The notes: a model not told the origin generated them from the letters alone. DNA of 5,942 nucleotides from Tannerellaceae bacterium (GCA_031267775.1 JAIRYL010000218.1:1-5942); one strand, 5' to 3'. Counted from the stretch's first letter, positions 1 to 5,829 are shown. Numbers and translations: made by a program.

Positions 1-943
1 AAGTATCATTCTTCCTTATATCTTCAACAGGAGGCATATCCAGCGCTTCCATCATTTCAGCAATCGTTTGGAAGCGGTCTGCCGGATTAATTTGCATTGC
101 TTTCAGGATAGCCTCTTCCGTCTTGAAGGTTATATCCGGATTCAGTTCCGAAGGATTTTTCAACGGTCTGGTAGCTCTTAATATAGACTCTGCGGGTATC
201 TTTCCGGTCAATAAATTATACATGGTAGCTCCCAGCGAATATATGTCCGGGCAAGGAGAAAAAATCTGCGTGCCTTCGTTATCATATTGTTCGATAGAAG
301 CAAAACCTTTCGACAAAGTCAACATTGTCGTACTGGTCTCCTTGCGCTCTACATCATATCTTTTACTTACTCCAAAGTCAATCAGACAGGCGTCGCCGTT
401 TTTATCAACCAGAATATTGCTGGGCTTGATATCTAAGTGAAGAATATTCTTTTCATGAACAAATTGTAGCGCTTGTCCTATCTGACGAACATATTTCAAG
501 ACTTTTCCTTCCGGGAGAACGCCTTCATTTTCGAGTATATACTTCAATGAATGACCTTCGATATACTCCATCGCAATATAGGCCGTATTATTCTCTTCAA
601 AAACGTCGAGTACATTTACTATATACGGATGATGCACTTCCGACAATATCTTTGCCTCTTTAATCAGTTTTTCCTTGAATTTATCGAAAAGCTGTTTTCC
701 CGTTTCCGAATGAACATTGACTGCGCAGGTATCCGCTGCACGGTAACAGTAGTCTTTGAAAAAATACTCTTTGATACTGATAGGAATTTCCGTTTTAATT
801 TCCCCTAACGGCCCTTTCACTTCGGTATACAAAATTCCTTTATACGTAATACCAAACCCTCCCTGTCCAACTACATATAATAGCTGGTATTTTCTGTTTT
901 GGAGGAAATGCCCCGTAGGTAAATTCATACTCGTAGCGTACAT
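1..943 (-). CDS. Ser/Thr protein kinase (Hanks type), C-terminus cut by window edge
   Basis: Cytosolic eukaryotic-like kinase expected to transfer ATP phosphate to Ser/Thr of partner proteins. I translated it by hand; the frame stays open for 314 codons to base 1, so the end lies outside the window. Visible motifs: Gly-rich loop GQGGFG (26-31), ATP-anchoring Lys58 in SIKEYF, helix-C Glu96, catalytic loop HLDIKPSN (169-176), DFG (189-191), an APE-like segment FASIEQY (214-220), DIYSLG (233-238) and Arg290 of the last subdomain. The catalytic domain (about 19-302) is therefore complete and looks active. The usual HRD arginine is Leu170, a form I associate with Bacteroidetes kinases that have the IKEYFxxxxC segment. 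No membrane segment is visible, but the missing tail could hold one or a sensor domain. An in-frame ATG at 928 is an alternative start. It follows the PP2C gene by 21 nt, which suggests a kinase/phosphatase pair in one operon. Confidence 0.93.
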   Translation of the reverse strand, partial: MYATSMNLPTGHFLQNRKYQLLYVVGQGGFGITYKGILYTEVKGPLGEIKTEIPISIKEYFFKDYCYRAADTCAVNVHSETGKQLFDKFKEKLIKEAKILSEVHHPYIVNVLDVFEENNTAYIAMEYIEGHSLKYILENEGVLPEGKVLKYVRQIGQALQFVHEKNILHLDIKPSNILVDKNGDACLIDFGVSKRYDVERKETSTTMLTLSKGFASIEQYDNEGTQIFSPCPDIYSLGATMYNLLTGKIPAESILRATRPLKNPSELNPDITFKTEEAILKAMQINPADRFQTIAEMMEALDMPPVEDIRKNDT

Positions 944-964
944 TTTACGCCAAAAATACGTTAT

Positions 965-1696
965 TTATATAAAAGAATAAAAGAATGACAGAATATTTTG
1001 CTTAATGCTATCAGATTCCTGTACATTTTGAATGGGAATAATATAAAAAGAGAAATTGTCCCAAGTTTTTCCATTACAAGTTTCCATTATGGTATCTTTA
1101 ATTACTTCCGACGCCGCTTTTCCTTTGAAAAGAGCCGCTAAAGATTCGTCGGTAAAATTTTCCATTATGCTGTCGGTACACATGAAAAAATAGTCGCCGG
1201 GCTCTATATCATTCAACAGGATTACGTCTGCTTCCGAGGGTTGTCTGGTTCCCGCGAGGGCGCGCGTTATCATATCTTCGGTCTTATAAATGATTTTTCC
1301 TTCGCGGAACTGGTAAATCCGGCTTCCGCCCACGCGAGCTAATGTTATACCCGACTGCCCTGCATACAGCATCGTTAATGTAGTAGCCATTCCGATAGCC
1401 TCGGAATGTTCGGCGGTATATTCGTCGAATTTTATTTCCGTATAGCGCAATGCTTTTCTGACAAATTCAAGGGTAGGCTTGTTCTCTTCCGGCATATTTA
1501 AAAAGTACCACTGAAAATAATCGCAGGCCAACGAACTGGCTATTTCACCTTTTTCGGTTCCCCCTACTCCGTCGCATACCAAAAACAATTTCTGTGCAGG
1601 CTTTACAGCTTCCGGCTGCGGGTAAATAGCGTCTTCATTGTTTTGTCTGCCGCCTTTTTCACTGATTGCACAAGGTTTTCCTATTGTAACGTCCAT
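965..1696 (-). CDS. PP2C-family Ser/Thr protein phosphatase
   Basis: Metal-dependent phosphatase of 243 residues, a normal size for a stand-alone bacterial PP2C domain. It presumably reverses the adjacent kinase. Metal-binding positions are present: NNED (Asp22), CDGVGG (Asp42-Gly43), CTDS (Asp175) and WDNFS (Asp213). The TRALAG stretch (144-149) also fits the family. Two departures stand out. The usual GDSR motif reads GGSR (123-126), and the Gly after the third metal Asp is Ser176. The metal ligands themselves are intact, so I expect activity, perhaps altered. No signal peptide or membrane segment is seen; the last residues (LSFFYSFI) are hydrophobic but short. It starts 13 nt after the FHA gene and ends 21 nt before the kinase, so it is very likely co-transcribed with both. 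Confidence 0.94.
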   Translation of the reverse strand: MDVTIGKPCAISEKGGRQNNEDAIYPQPEAVKPAQKLFLVCDGVGGTEKGEIASSLACDYFQWYFLNMPEENKPTLEFVRKALRYTEIKFDEYTAEHSEAIGMATTLTMLYAGQSGITLARVGGSRIYQFREGKIIYKTEDMITRALAGTRQPSEADVILLNDIEPGDYFFMCTDSIMENFTDESLAALFKGKAASEVIKDTIMETCNGKTWDNFSFYIIPIQNVQESDSIKQNILSFFYSFI

Positions 1697-1709
1697 AATA
1701 GCAATACGT

Positions 1710-2234
1710 TTATTCGTTAAAACGGAGTACGGTGCGGCCTATGATAATCTCATCGTTATTATTCAATATCACCTCTTCGCCTACTCCTAAATAATTACTG
1801 TTATATAACGTATAGTTTTTGCTATTATTGTCGGAAAGACAATGTATATAGCCTCCTTTTGAATCTTTTTTCACTTCTATCCGGATATGTTCGCGGCTCA
1901 TCGACCTGTCGGCTGTTTCAATGCCAATTGTTGCGAGGAAAGGTTTGGAAGATTTTCGTCCGATAATGGAAACGCCTTCAGTAAGGGGAAATATCTGTCC
2001 GGTTGTCTCGGCGTCGGGCAAAACGGTTATTTGGCCGATTCCTTTTTTTATGGGATGTAACAAGACTGTATCGGAATCGGACGAAGAAATCCCCTCTCCT
2101 TCTTTCTGAGAAAGCATGGAGACGGGAATGGGACGCTTGCATTTGGGACATTTGAAGGTAGTGATACCTGAAGGCAACTTCTTTTCATCCACCTTCAATC
2201 CCACATTGCAATGTGGACATCTGACCGAAATCAT
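1710..2234 (-). CDS. N-terminal zinc ribbon plus FHA-domain protein, soluble
   Basis: A 174-residue protein with two parts. Residues 1-38 form an MJ0042-like zinc ribbon (Cys6-x2-Cys9 and Cys29-x2-Cys32). Residues of about 68-174 form an FHA phosphothreonine-binding domain with IIGR (90-93), SREH (113-116) and the NSKNYT turn (137-142), where the common NGT is NYT. The linker (about 44-64) is Ser/Asp-rich and contains SDSDTVLL, a plausible phospho-acceptor site similar to DDTIML in the acidic protein encoded just upstream. No membrane segment is seen, so it is likely cytosolic. Its ATG overlaps the stop codon of the acidic gene (ATGA), which indicates translational coupling. It probably reads kinase-phosphorylated proteins and links them to the pathway; the specific partner is not shown by the sequence. 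Confidence 0.92.
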   Translation of the reverse strand: MISVRCPHCNVGLKVDEKKLPSGITTFKCPKCKRPIPVSMLSQKEGEGISSSDSDTVLLHPIKKGIGQITVLPDAETTGQIFPLTEGVSIIGRKSSKPFLATIGIETADRSMSREHIRIEVKKDSKGGYIHCLSDNNSKNYTLYNSNYLGVGEEVILNNNDEIIIGRTVLRFNE

Positions 2235-2476
2235 ATCATGATTGAAATGTCCATATCGCTGATGTCGCTTGAATATGTATCAATCATATCAGCGTCCGAA
2301 AGCATAATCGTATCATCCGCAAGGGTAATGAAATCCGAATTGTTCATGCTTTCATCAATAGTTACTATTCCATCCAGCTCATCGCCGTTATCCATATCCA
2401 TATCGATAACAACGGCGTCCGGAAACATGAAATCATCACTGTCAATCGTAACAAATGTATATTCTTCTTCCTGCAT
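2231..2476 (-). CDS. Small, extremely acidic protein without basic residues, function unknown
   Basis: I do not recognise a family. The protein has 81 residues with 19 Asp and 5 Glu, and no Lys, Arg, His, Cys or Trp, giving a net charge near -24. A longer reading from the TTG at 2482 is possible, but the ATG at 2476 is the natural start. Acidic residues often alternate with Ile/Met (IDMDMD at 24-29; SDMDIS at 73-78), a strand-like pattern. Six Thr sit in acidic-hydrophobic settings, for example VTIDSDD (9-15), VTIDES (38-43) and ADDTIML (53-59). Its stop codon overlaps the start of the zinc-ribbon/FHA gene (ATGA), and a promoter-like -7 box lies about 36 nt upstream, so I believe it is a real gene. 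By inference it may be a kinase substrate whose phosphothreonines recruit the FHA proteins. A metal-binding or DNA-mimic role is also possible. Confidence 0.75.
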   Translation of the reverse strand: MQEEEYTFVTIDSDDFMFPDAVVIDMDMDNGDELDGIVTIDESMNNSDFITLADDTIMLSDADMIDTYSSDISDMDISIMI

Positions 2477-2494
2477 ATACAATAAAATTATTTA

Positions 2495-2511
2495 TTTCAT
2501 AATTTATGAAA
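2495..2511. repeat. 17-bp perfect palindrome at the expected transcription start
   Basis: Arms TTTCATAA (2495-2502) and TTATGAAA (2504-2511) are exact reverse complements around one central base. The palindrome begins right after the -7 box at 2512-2519 on the minus strand, so it would cover the transcription start and early leader of the acidic-protein operon. A repressor operator is one reading. As RNA the hairpin would be A/U-rich and its one-base centre is too tight for a good loop, which favours a DNA site. Confidence 0.6.
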
Positions 2512-2519
2512 CAAAGGTA
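2512..2519 (-). promoter_or_regulatory. Bacteroidetes -7 promoter box for the acidic-FHA-PP2C-kinase operon
   Basis: On the minus strand this reads TACCTTTG, an exact match to the Bacteroidetes TAnnTTTG box. It would start RNA near 2505 and leave a leader of about 30 nt before the ATG at 2476. I find no TTTG -33 element at a spacing of 19-21 nt, so the promoter may be weak or need an activator. It implies that the kinase cluster can be transcribed separately from the LytTR-FHA genes. Confidence 0.6.
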
Positions 2520-2550
2520 GAAAAAGAACTCATTGTAGTTTTGCGAAAAG

Positions 2551-2572
2551 TAATCTATTAATCATATAATCA
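2551..2572. repeat. Three short tandem repeats, 8-bp period
   Basis: TAATCTAT, TAATCATA and TAATCA follow one another, giving three TAATCW units on one face-shifted 8-bp period. They lie about 45-67 bp upstream of the predicted transcription start of the acidic-protein operon, where activator sites or A/T-rich UP-like elements are found. The stretch is A/T-rich, so chance is a real alternative. Confidence 0.35.
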
Positions 2573-2611
2573 GGTTTATTGTACAAAAGGGCGGTTTTGG
2601 TATACGAAGTA

Positions 2612-3265
2612 TCAACCTTTTACCCATTTCGCCTTACATGACGAAACGGGGCATTGTTTCCGGTTAGACAACGATTCCCAAGGTATCTCGCCCAAAAATG
2701 TTCCGCATTTAGGACACACATAATCTATTTTGAACCGGTTGGAAAGGTCTTGTAACTGACGGGGTATCTTGGCGGATTGTTTTGCTCCCAGATAAATACC
2801 GACAGTCGGCACACAAATCGTAACAAATAAACTTATTCCGAACAAAACGGCGCTTCCTTTTCCCAATGCGCTGATTAAAACGCCTAAGATACCAATAAAA
2901 GCAAACGGCAAAGCCTGGAATAAACGTGTTTTGAATTGATTGGACGACTGTATTTTGACTTTTTGCTCAACATACTTATCGTATATATCTTTCAAGCGGG
3001 CAAATTCTTCGCTATAATCATTTCCGGTTTTTAATACTTCGGAAAGCTCCAGCTTATACTTTTCTCCGAGCAATACAGTATCGGTAAGAGACACTTTTTT
3101 CTTTACAATTCGGCTGCCGTTGACAAACGTACCGTTGGTGGAGGCTATATCCTCCAAAAACAAACATCCTTCTTCATCACGCAACAGACGCGCATGATAC
3201 CTGCTTACATAAGGATCATTTACGACAACGTCATTATCTGCGGCTTTACCTATTGTTATTACCAT
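2612..3265 (-). CDS. Membrane FHA-domain protein with C-terminal zinc ribbon
   Basis: A 217-residue protein with an FHA domain at residues 1 to about 76: IGKAADND (5-12), SRYH (21-24) and STNGTFVNG (42-50). The usual Arg of the first binding loop is Lys7, while Ser21, Arg22 and Asn44 are kept, so phosphothreonine binding is likely. A charged stretch (79-112) leads to two hydrophobic segments (about 115-135 and 138-161) separated only by GKGS, which fits a membrane hairpin. A zinc ribbon follows: Cys184-x2-Cys187 and Cys205-x4-Cys210. The hairpin puts both ends on the same side, presumably the cytoplasm. Its start overlaps the LytTR gene by 20 nt and MVITIGK is the natural FHA start, so translation is probably coupled. 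It mirrors the zinc-ribbon-first FHA protein at 1710-2234. It may tether phosphorylated partners to the membrane; this is inference. Confidence 0.93.
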   Translation of the reverse strand: MVITIGKAADNDVVVNDPYVSRYHARLLRDEEGCLFLEDIASTNGTFVNGSRIVKKKVSLTDTVLLGEKYKLELSEVLKTGNDYSEEFARLKDIYDKYVEQKVKIQSSNQFKTRLFQALPFAFIGILGVLISALGKGSAVLFGISLFVTICVPTVGIYLGAKQSAKIPRQLQDLSNRFKIDYVCPKCGTFLGEIPWESLSNRKQCPVSSCKAKWVKG

Positions 3266-3656
3266 CGTTCACTGTTCCTTCCTCTTCTTCCGTTTTCCCC
3301 ATTTCTTTTTCAAAAGAGTCTTTTAACGTTTTCAACGGGTCTTTGGAAATGATTAATTCTTTGGGTTTTCCTTCGCCTGTTAAAAGTAACAGTCGCTGCT
3401 TAGGTAAATTTATCTGTAAAATATGATCTTTATTGATGATATGACTTTTACCCACGCGCATTAGAATATGACTGCTGCCTGCTACCTGCTTTTCCAATAT
3501 TTCTTCAATCTTGCCTATATTAATAGCAAACGTAAATTGGATTCCATTAGATAAGAGTAGTTTAGTGTAATTTCTATCAGCCTCAAAGTAAAGTATCTGC
3601 CCTATCTTTATACGCAACAATTCATCTCTTGTCTTAATAATTAAATAACGCTCCAT
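3246..3656 (-). CDS. Stand-alone LytTR DNA-binding protein
   Basis: A 136-residue protein that is nearly all LytTR domain (about 10-112). Typical segments are IGQILYFEADRNYTKLLL (18-35), FAINIGKIEEIL (43-54) and the MRVGKSHIINKDHI stretch (66-79). There is no receiver domain, so activity is not set by a histidine kinase through the normal Asp switch. A charged, disordered-looking tail (about 113-136, with TEEEEGT) contains Thr next to acids and could be touched by the cluster's own kinase. Single-domain LytTR proteins regulate transcription by binding paired promoter sites. It is the first gene after the strong promoter at 3693-3724 and overlaps the next gene, the membrane FHA protein, by 20 nt. 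Target genes are unknown; its own promoter and that of the acidic-protein operon are the obvious candidates. Confidence 0.93.
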   Translation of the reverse strand: MERYLIIKTRDELLRIKIGQILYFEADRNYTKLLLSNGIQFTFAINIGKIEEILEKQVAGSSHILMRVGKSHIINKDHILQINLPKQRLLLLTGEGKPKELIISKDPLKTLKDSFEKEMGKTEEEEGTVNDGNNNR

Positions 3657-3683
3657 ATGTAGCTGTTGATTTCTTCTTTCTTA

Positions 3684-3710
3684 ATAAAACGACAAAGGTA
3701 GTCGTTTTAT
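3684..3710. repeat. 10-bp perfect inverted repeat around the -7 box, at the ygiQ end
   Basis: Arms ATAAAACGAC (3684-3693) and GTCGTTTTAT (3701-3710) are exact complements with a 7-base loop. On the minus strand the loop is the first seven bases of the -7 box, and the ygiQ stop codon (3707-3709) sits in one arm. As RNA from ygiQ it gives a short ACGAC/GTCGT stem followed by TTTTATT, so it may act as a weak terminator. As DNA it would be an operator centred on the next promoter. The two uses are compatible. Confidence 0.6.
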
Positions 3711-3724
3711 CGAGTACGCCCAAA
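3693..3724 (-). promoter_or_regulatory. Bacteroidetes promoter for the LytTR-FHA genes
   Basis: On the minus strand a TTTG -33 element (3721-3724), a 20-nt spacer and TACCTTTG (3693-3700) match both known Bacteroidetes promoter elements at normal spacing. Transcription would start near 3688, leaving a leader of about 31 nt before the LytTR ATG at 3656. The -33 element lies inside the last codons of ygiQ. This is the best promoter in the window. Confidence 0.78.
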
Positions 3725-5602
3725 CAATTTCTTTATTAAATCATTCCTTTTCAGGCGCTGCAAGGAATGGGTTATTTGCCTGCGGAACTCCGGCTTATAC
3801 CAGAAAAAATATTGTCGTTGAGCTAATTTTTCGTCTTTCGTCCGGGCTATGTATACTTTTTCCAATGTATAGGGGTGATATCCCGTATAATATATTTCCG
3901 TAGCCAATGTCATGGGCGACGGGGTAAAATCCTGTACCTGCTCCAATCGGAAATTCAATCCTTTTGTTTCAACGGCCAGCGCTGCCATATCCGCTTCCGT
4001 ACAGCCGGGATGACTGGATATGAAATAAGGGATTAATTGCTGATTCAGTCCGTTCTGTTTGTTGATGCGCTCGAATATCTGCCTGAACCGGCTGAACAGT
4101 TCAAAAGAAGGTTTTCTCATTATCTTCAATACATCAGGCTCCGTATGTTCGGGAGCTACCTTTAAACGACCGGAGACATGCCGGGTTATCAGTTCTTCGA
4201 TATATGCCCGGGCTGATTTATTCTGTATGTCATTTTTATAGTCGTGCAGCAGCAAATCGTAACGTACGCCGCTCCCGATAAACGACTTCTTTATTCCCGG
4301 CAAATTGTCTACCGCCTTGTAGATATCGAGCATAGGCGTATGATCGGCATGCAGGTTCTTGCATACGACGGGGAATAGGCAAGACGGTTTCCTGCATTTC
4401 CGGCAGATTGTTTCGTCTTTTCCTTTCATTTGATACATATTAGCCGAAGGCCCTCCCAAATCGCTCAGATAACCCTTAAAGCCGGGCATATCCGTTACAA
4501 TCTTTACTTCTTTTAATATGGACTCTTTACTGCGCGAAGCTATAAACTTACCCTGATGGGCTGATATGGTACAGAAGGAGCATCCTCCAAAGCATCCTCT
4601 GTGGAGATTGACGGAATGTTTAATCATCTCGAAAGCCGGAATTTCTTTATCCTTATATTTGGGGTGCGGCAGACGGGTATACGGTAAATCAAAAGAAGCA
4701 TCTATTTCGCCCGGCGTCATGGGAGGGAAAGGCGGATTGACGATTATCCATTGATCGCCCGCCTGCTGTATGATACGCGAAGCTTCATACCTGTTCGATT
4801 CTTCTTCTATGTAACGGAAATTCTTAGCCTGTTTCAGTTTGTCGTTCAGGCATTCTTCGTGGGAGTAGAGAATGACGTCGCCTCTCCGCCTCCATTCTTC
4901 CATTCCCTGAACGGGGAGGCCAGAAACAGTATGTTCGATAGCTTCTTCGTTGATAGACAGGGAAGTTGGAGCTTGTTCTTCCACATACGCCGTCTGTTTA
5001 ATATTTTTTATATTTTGAAACCGTTCCCCATCCTTTATTCTTTTTATCAGTTCGCGGAGGGGTTGTTCGCCCATACCATAGATTAATAAATCAGCCTGGC
5101 TTTCGATAAGGATACCCGGTTTTAGCTTATCCTGCCAGTAATCGTAATGAGTCAGGCGGCGGAGGGAAGCTTCAATTCCGCCCAAAACAACCGGAATATC
5201 AGGATAAAGCTCTTTCAATATCTTTGTATAAACGATACTGGGATAGTCGGGACGCATACCCGGCCGACGTTCGGGCGTATAAGCATCATCGCTACGCAAG
5301 CGTTTATTGGCCGTGTAATGATTGACCATCGAATCCATAGCCCCTGGCGAAACGCCGAAAAAAAGACGGGGCTTTCCCAATTTTCTGAAGTCGCGATAAT
5401 CGCCGCGCCAATCAGGTTGAGGAACAACGGCCACCCGTAACCCCCCGGATTCCAACAAGCGTCCAATTACGGCAGCTCCAAACGAAGGGTGGTCTACATA
5501 CGCATCGCCGCTAAAGAGAATAACATCAAGATAATCCCAACCTCTTGCTTCCACTTCTCTTTGAGTCGTAGGTAACCAGGCGTTTAATTTATACGGATTC
5601 AT
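3707..5602 (-). CDS. ygiQ: YgiQ-family (UPF0313) radical SAM protein
   Basis: A 631-residue protein, within the normal range of the family. The N-terminal YgiQ domain carries the family signature GDAYVDHPSFG (32-42) and a Rossmann-like GRLLESGGLRVAVVPQP stretch. The radical SAM core has CFGGCSFC (Cys337, Cys341, Cys344), which binds a [4Fe-4S] cluster and S-adenosylmethionine. A second Cys group (Cys400, Cys403, Cys408, Cys414) lies in the segment that is also Cys-rich in relatives. The C-terminal part with DFTPSPMTLATEIYYTG matches the DUF3362 region, with a shorter tail than some relatives. No membrane segment or signal peptide is seen. The start fits the family's N-terminus. The substrate of YgiQ proteins is not established as far as I know. 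It lies upstream of the signalling genes on the same strand, but the strong promoter at 3693-3724 suggests separate control and no functional link. Confidence 0.96.
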   Translation of the reverse strand: MNPYKLNAWLPTTQREVEARGWDYLDVILFSGDAYVDHPSFGAAVIGRLLESGGLRVAVVPQPDWRGDYRDFRKLGKPRLFFGVSPGAMDSMVNHYTANKRLRSDDAYTPERRPGMRPDYPSIVYTKILKELYPDIPVVLGGIEASLRRLTHYDYWQDKLKPGILIESQADLLIYGMGEQPLRELIKRIKDGERFQNIKNIKQTAYVEEQAPTSLSINEEAIEHTVSGLPVQGMEEWRRRGDVILYSHEECLNDKLKQAKNFRYIEEESNRYEASRIIQQAGDQWIIVNPPFPPMTPGEIDASFDLPYTRLPHPKYKDKEIPAFEMIKHSVNLHRGCFGGCSFCTISAHQGKFIASRSKESILKEVKIVTDMPGFKGYLSDLGGPSANMYQMKGKDETICRKCRKPSCLFPVVCKNLHADHTPMLDIYKAVDNLPGIKKSFIGSGVRYDLLLHDYKNDIQNKSARAYIEELITRHVSGRLKVAPEHTEPDVLKIMRKPSFELFSRFRQIFERINKQNGLNQQLIPYFISSHPGCTEADMAALAVETKGLNFRLEQVQDFTPSPMTLATEIYYTGYHPYTLEKVYIARTKDEKLAQRQYFFWYKPEFRRQITHSLQRLKRNDLIKKLFGRTR

Positions 5603-5606
5603 AAGG

Positions 5607-5614
5607 CAAAGATA
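5607..5614 (-). promoter_or_regulatory. -7 promoter box directly before ygiQ
   Basis: The minus strand reads TATCTTTG, an exact TAnnTTTG match, ending only 4 nt before the ygiQ ATG. RNA would begin at or next to the start codon, giving a leaderless or nearly leaderless message. No TTTG -33 element is found at 19-21 nt, which lowers confidence. Confidence 0.45.
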
Positions 5615-5726
5615 CTGATTTTTCAGGAAACTGCTTAATCGCTCAGGCTCGCTCCGTTTTCACCACTTCAAATAACCCTTTCATAAAGAGGTTTATCAAA
5701 TACAAGCGGCATGGGCAAACTGGGGG

Positions 5727-5802
5727 TTGTTACCTGCCGGTTTATGGCTGCGGATACGGTCTGAATCAGGCGGAAATGTTTATGGCCCCCGGCAGTTAAC
5801 AA
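5727..5802. repeat. Imperfect 14-bp inverted repeat with 48-nt loop
   Basis: TTGTTACCTGCCGG (5727-5740) and CCGGCAGTTAACAA (5789-5802) are complements with one mismatch. The loop begins near and ends near two copies of GTTTATGGC. The arms are GC-rich at their inner ends, so a stem in RNA is plausible. The spacing would also fit a short element with terminal inverted repeats. Confidence 0.5.
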
Positions 5803-5829
5803 ATGTTATTCAGGATTAGCGGTAAAGTC

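Noticed and set aside
951..958. TATTTTTG box (minus strand) between the PP2C and kinase genes
   Set aside because: It matches TAnnTTTG but has no -33 element, lies in an A/T-rich 21-nt gap, and would put the start inside the first kinase codons. Co-transcription with PP2C is simpler.
123..980. Several plus-strand open frames opposite the kinase gene
   Set aside because: They lie antisense to a kinase with every catalytic motif in order, and their translations show no domain features.
2211..2561. Plus-strand frame of 116 codons opposite the acidic gene
   Set aside because: It is the antisense of Asp/Ser/Met-rich codons (a run of Ser and Ile), crosses the promoter and palindrome, and has no recognisable features.
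2584..2599. CAAAA-loop-TTTTG hairpin after the membrane FHA gene, as a terminator
   Set aside because: The stem has five pairs, four of them A-T, with the G/C bases in the loop and no T-tract, so it is too weak to call.
4751..5440. Open frames of 60-111 codons on both strands inside ygiQ
   Set aside because: They are shadows of a full-length, family-consistent ygiQ reading frame.
5673..5694. AACC-CTTT / AAAG-A-GGTT small hairpin
   Set aside because: Short, with a bulge, and of a kind expected by chance in this composition.
5605..5799. Stop-free frame of about 64 codons on the plus strand ending in MFMAPGS
   Set aside because: It has no ATG, GTG or TTG start until its last few codons, overlaps the ygiQ promoter and inverted repeats, and I recognise no family. 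A stretch this long is not rare by chance, though a fragment of a lost gene cannot be excluded.
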